In this document: one piece after another, positions 61,050-64,000 of the stretch | Numbering within the stretch: the stretch's first letter is position 1 | How the letters are laid out: each line of letters opens with the position of its first letter | Origin: Nymphaea colorata | Lineage: Eukaryota; Streptophyta; Magnoliopsida; Nymphaeales; Nymphaeaceae | Direction: 5' to 3' | Assembly: GCF_008831285.2 (NCBI RefSeq) | Contig: NC_045140.1 | Span: forward strand, 26,120,131 to 26,184,130 | DNA length: 64,000 nucleotides | The notes under the pieces: model-generated | Seen by the model: only the letters and a program-made list of their open reading frames with translations | The model's database searches: none | Told to the model about the DNA's origin: nothing | Position numbers and translations under genes: made by a program

Positions 61050-62400
61050 AAATCGGACCCCTTGGATAGTTAAAAAACCATTTGGCAATAATCGTTTATT
61101 GTTATTGGCTGCTTTAAAAATAAAGCATATTTATAAAAAACCTTGTTATGGTGTTCTATAAATTTGCCCTACTAAGCCCTTTTAGACAAGTTCATAAAAC
61201 AGTAACATCTCCACACGACCCTTATTTAACACGAAAGACCAAAACAACTGAAGGGCTTCCATAACTCTGCCAGTTCATAGACTAACTTTAACGAGAATAA
61301 TTCTCACATACATAGTAAAACAACTGTGGGACATCAGTATTAAAATAAGCCAATAATTAAAGTCGTCTAATATGAAAATAAATAGAAATGAAACTGTGAG
61401 GGCAACTGCCCCACAAAAGCACACATGCGGCTCAGCCCTGAGGGAATCCCACAAAAGTAAGTCCAGCAGCTGAAACGAGTAATAAAGCACGCAAGGTGTT
61501 AGGTTAGGCCCCCTTCGCTGATGCAATGCAGCTCCTTCCTCTTGGGAGAGGTGGTCCTCGTTTTGGTACAGAAGCCTTAAAATGGTGGTCTGAAATTGGC
61601 GCATGCATGGCCGGGCGTCGGCACCGCGATCCACAACCACGTCGCTATCCGGCCGGCCGGCTCGGCAGGGGAATGACAGGCGAGGGGATGGAATATGCAT
61701 GGATCCCAAATACTCAGATGTGAACAATGGCTAAGCAACAAATTAAAGCTTAGGCACAGAGCCTACTTCCCAGACCAACAATCCCTATGGCTATGACTAC
61801 GACTACACGACCGCCCTTTATCTGTCTTCTTCACCATCCCAAATCCAGGAAAAGAACTTAGATTTCTGCATCTCTCTCTCTCCCTCCACATTACATGGTG
61901 GCCTGTCAGATGACAAATTCGGAAACTTGGTCTATAGGCCAAACTCCAAAGCCCCAGATCCTTCTTAAGGAAGAAGGTCGAAAGAGTTTCCCGGCGGAAC
62001 ACAGATTTGCTTTAGTCGGCGACGAAACCCTATACGATTAGCCACACAAAATCTATATGAAGTTACTCATAAATGATCAAAGCCATAAATCTAGACCATG
62101 CATGTTCGTTGATTCAACACTGGGAACACATTGAACCTGTGTCCTGATGGTGGCACACCTAAAACGACAAAAATGTATTGCAAGTGCAGTTTGTCGACTA
62201 AAGCAGCATGCATAAGAAGGGACGTAACATGATGTTGCATAAATTGCGCTGCCCTTGTGGAGTGCAGAATGTAAACGTAATAATTGGAACAACGAATTCT
62301 TCAACTGTAAAAGTTCTGGAATTCGAAGCAAAATGTCGCCTTACGGAACAAAAAAGGACGAGCGAGGTATGAAGCGAGAGAGGGAGGAGGGAGAAAGAGG
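61050..62400. other. Intergenic stretch with a GC-rich unexplained patch
   Basis: The minus frame from the ATG at 61700 is open for over 130 codons and its first half is GC-rich, but it carries no motif I know. Its second half reads like a random hydrophobic AT-rich frame. No other gene is seen. Confidence 0.3.
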
Positions 62401-62428
62401 TCTTTAAGGTGTGAAAGGAGCACTCTTC

Positions 62429-62554
62429 AGGCGAAGTGATGCCATTAAAGCAACTAAAGAGGGAGAAAGAAACTGTGAGTTTCTATTCTTAGGTGAAGTG
62501 ATGCGGTTAAAGCAACTAACAGAGGGAGAAAGAAACTGTGAGTTTCTATTCTTA
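62429..62554. repeat. Tandem duplication, unit about 62 bases
   Basis: AGGYGAAGTGATG, TTAAAGCAACTAA, GAGGGAGAAAGAAACTGTGA and GTTTCTATTCTT occur twice in succession (62429-62490, 62491-62554) with a few differences. Confidence 0.88.
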
Positions 62555-62559
62555 AGGCT

Positions 62560-64000
62560 TCTGAGAAAGGAAAAACAAAAGGAAACTGAGGAGTTATCAG
62601 GCCCATACTTAGCAAGGAGAAGTGGGCATGTCAAAATGGGGAAGAAAGCTCTCCACTTTTATCCACGCACACTACAATCCTGCAAAATCAGATGTCTCGT
62701 CTGTGAGATTTTCTCTTTTTCCCCTTTATTTCTAACAAAATTTCTCTCTCCATCTCTTTTATATATATATATATATAGGACTATCCAATATCACTTAACT
62801 CATTCATTAGAACCCTGTTGTCCTGTCACCATGGACAGTTGAGAGGAAAACAAAGTTAAAAAAGTGATTGGCATGACCTACAATTAGTTCACAGATTTTT
62901 TTTCTTTGTTCACCTATCATTGATAGATGAGTAAGACAGCCCTTATGAGTGAGTTGGGCAACTATGTATAGAAGAGTCACCAAACATACATATATAATTA
63001 TAATGTGCCAAATGCTCGAGCGGTTCTTGGAACAAAGTGAAGTGTCTCTCAATTATTATTCTGCCAGGGATACCAATGAAAGGTTGATGTTCAATCCAAG
63101 TTTAATAATAAGAAGTTCCATATCCTTTACCGACGCGCATGATTCATGTGTTTCACTGGAACCAAGCACATTATATGTGGTGTTATCATCAAAGTGGTGA
63201 CAGATAAATGATTTAAGAATAGTACACATGCAGGCGGGCTGTTGGGACAAGTAGAAACTTTTTCCAAATTCGTGAAATCAAACTATGTGCTTCTCTTAAA
63301 GAGAAGGGAAATTCTTGAATCCCTGAACGGTTAAAATTCAGGGCATCAAAGCCATCATAATTTTCCCTTGGCGTGAGGACAAAGAAGAAGAGAAGATTGA
63401 AGAAAGGTCGGCGCTTATAAGTAAAGTGTGCACATAACCAACTTCGGAGCATAAGGTTCATGGGAACCTGGGCAGGCTATGGGTAGGTTTATATTTTTTA
63501 TTTTTAAATATGTTTAAAATATTTCAAAATTATTTTTTAACTGAAATTTTGCGTGGCTGATATCAATATAGACAACATTGGTCTCATCAACATGATACAC
63601 CTTTCCTGCTGGATGTTCCATTTTCTTGATAAAGTTAAAGCTTCATTAATTGAGAATCTCCAATTTAGCACACGTTAGATCTTCGTGTATGACACCTGCT
63701 CACCAACTGTTGGTAGAATCAGAACATTGAAGGCAGATAATTGGCCTTTCTGGTTCATTACGTAAGAATTGAATAGGGTAGCCGCATACGTATAATGAAG
63801 GAGCCGCTCCTTTACATGGCAACAAATTAAATTCTTTGAAAAGAATTTAAGAATTAGATTCAATATATTTCAACTAGATAGACAACTCTAGCATCAAGCA
63901 TATATATGCACACTTCCTAGGCAATCTTGAGAAGAGTATTGCTTAGTTTAAACATCAAATGTCTACATTTAATAGGAGAAGAAGGTTAGAAGAGAGATAA
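62560..64000. other. Right-edge stretch without a recognised gene
   Basis: A TATATA run at 62759-62778, AT-rich text at 63490-63540 and short ORFs without motifs are all that is seen. Confidence 0.45.

Noticed and set aside
61275-61700. ORF on minus with GC-rich first half
   Set aside because: No motif is known and the second half reads as random hydrophobic sequence from AT-rich DNA.
1-64000. tRNA, rRNA, known conserved plant miRNA and CRISPR signals
   Set aside because: I looked for tRNA B-box-like text and for the common plant miRNA sequences on both strands and saw none that held up. No CRISPR-type array exists; the tandem repeats lack unique spacers.

Overview
The window looks like nuclear DNA of a flowering plant. 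The evidence is split genes with GT-AG introns, plant-specific families (two xyloglucan endotransglucosylase/hydrolases, a HOOKLESS1-like acetyltransferase, a QALGGH zinc finger), a plastid-type leucine aminopeptidase, Ty1/copia debris and many microsatellites. The species cannot be fixed from the sequence.

Seven protein genes can be supported, all on the minus strand. From left to right they are: the first two exons of a HOOKLESS1-like N-acetyltransferase, cut by the left edge (231-778); a complete ten-exon M17 leucine aminopeptidase (13391-23850); an intronless single-C2H2 zinc-finger protein with a C-terminal EAR motif (29373-29966); two tandem three-exon XTH genes (34364-36123 and 37440-38988); a tiny two-exon gene for a 51-residue membrane protein with a 2.5 kb intron (41199-43857); and an intronless small bZIP factor (53152-53625). 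Exon borders were read by eye from splice sites, reading frame and family similarity. Many apparent long ORFs begin at GTG or TTG, so starts were chosen at ATG codons.

The rest is intergenic or intronic. 1.0-3.7 kb holds LTR-like repeat blocks. 7.7-9.5 kb holds an internally deleted Ty1/copia relic (gag, protease and RNase H pieces). 9.5-13.3 kb carries tandem duplications. 24-29 kb and 30-34 kb are gene-poor. 44-53 kb and 54-64 kb hold degenerate repeats, microsatellites, a 60/78-bp minisatellite, a striking 31-bp-arm foldback, and short elements sharing a GGCGGAGCCA-like end.

The genes do not form a pathway. The XTH pair is a local duplication for wall remodelling. The aminopeptidase is a housekeeping peptidase. 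The bZIP, C2H2-EAR and HLS1-like genes are regulatory. No clearly new system was found. The best items for follow-up are the 54.8 kb foldback, the 51-residue protein, the XTH copy that lost a disulfide pair and the GC-AG intron of the aminopeptidase.
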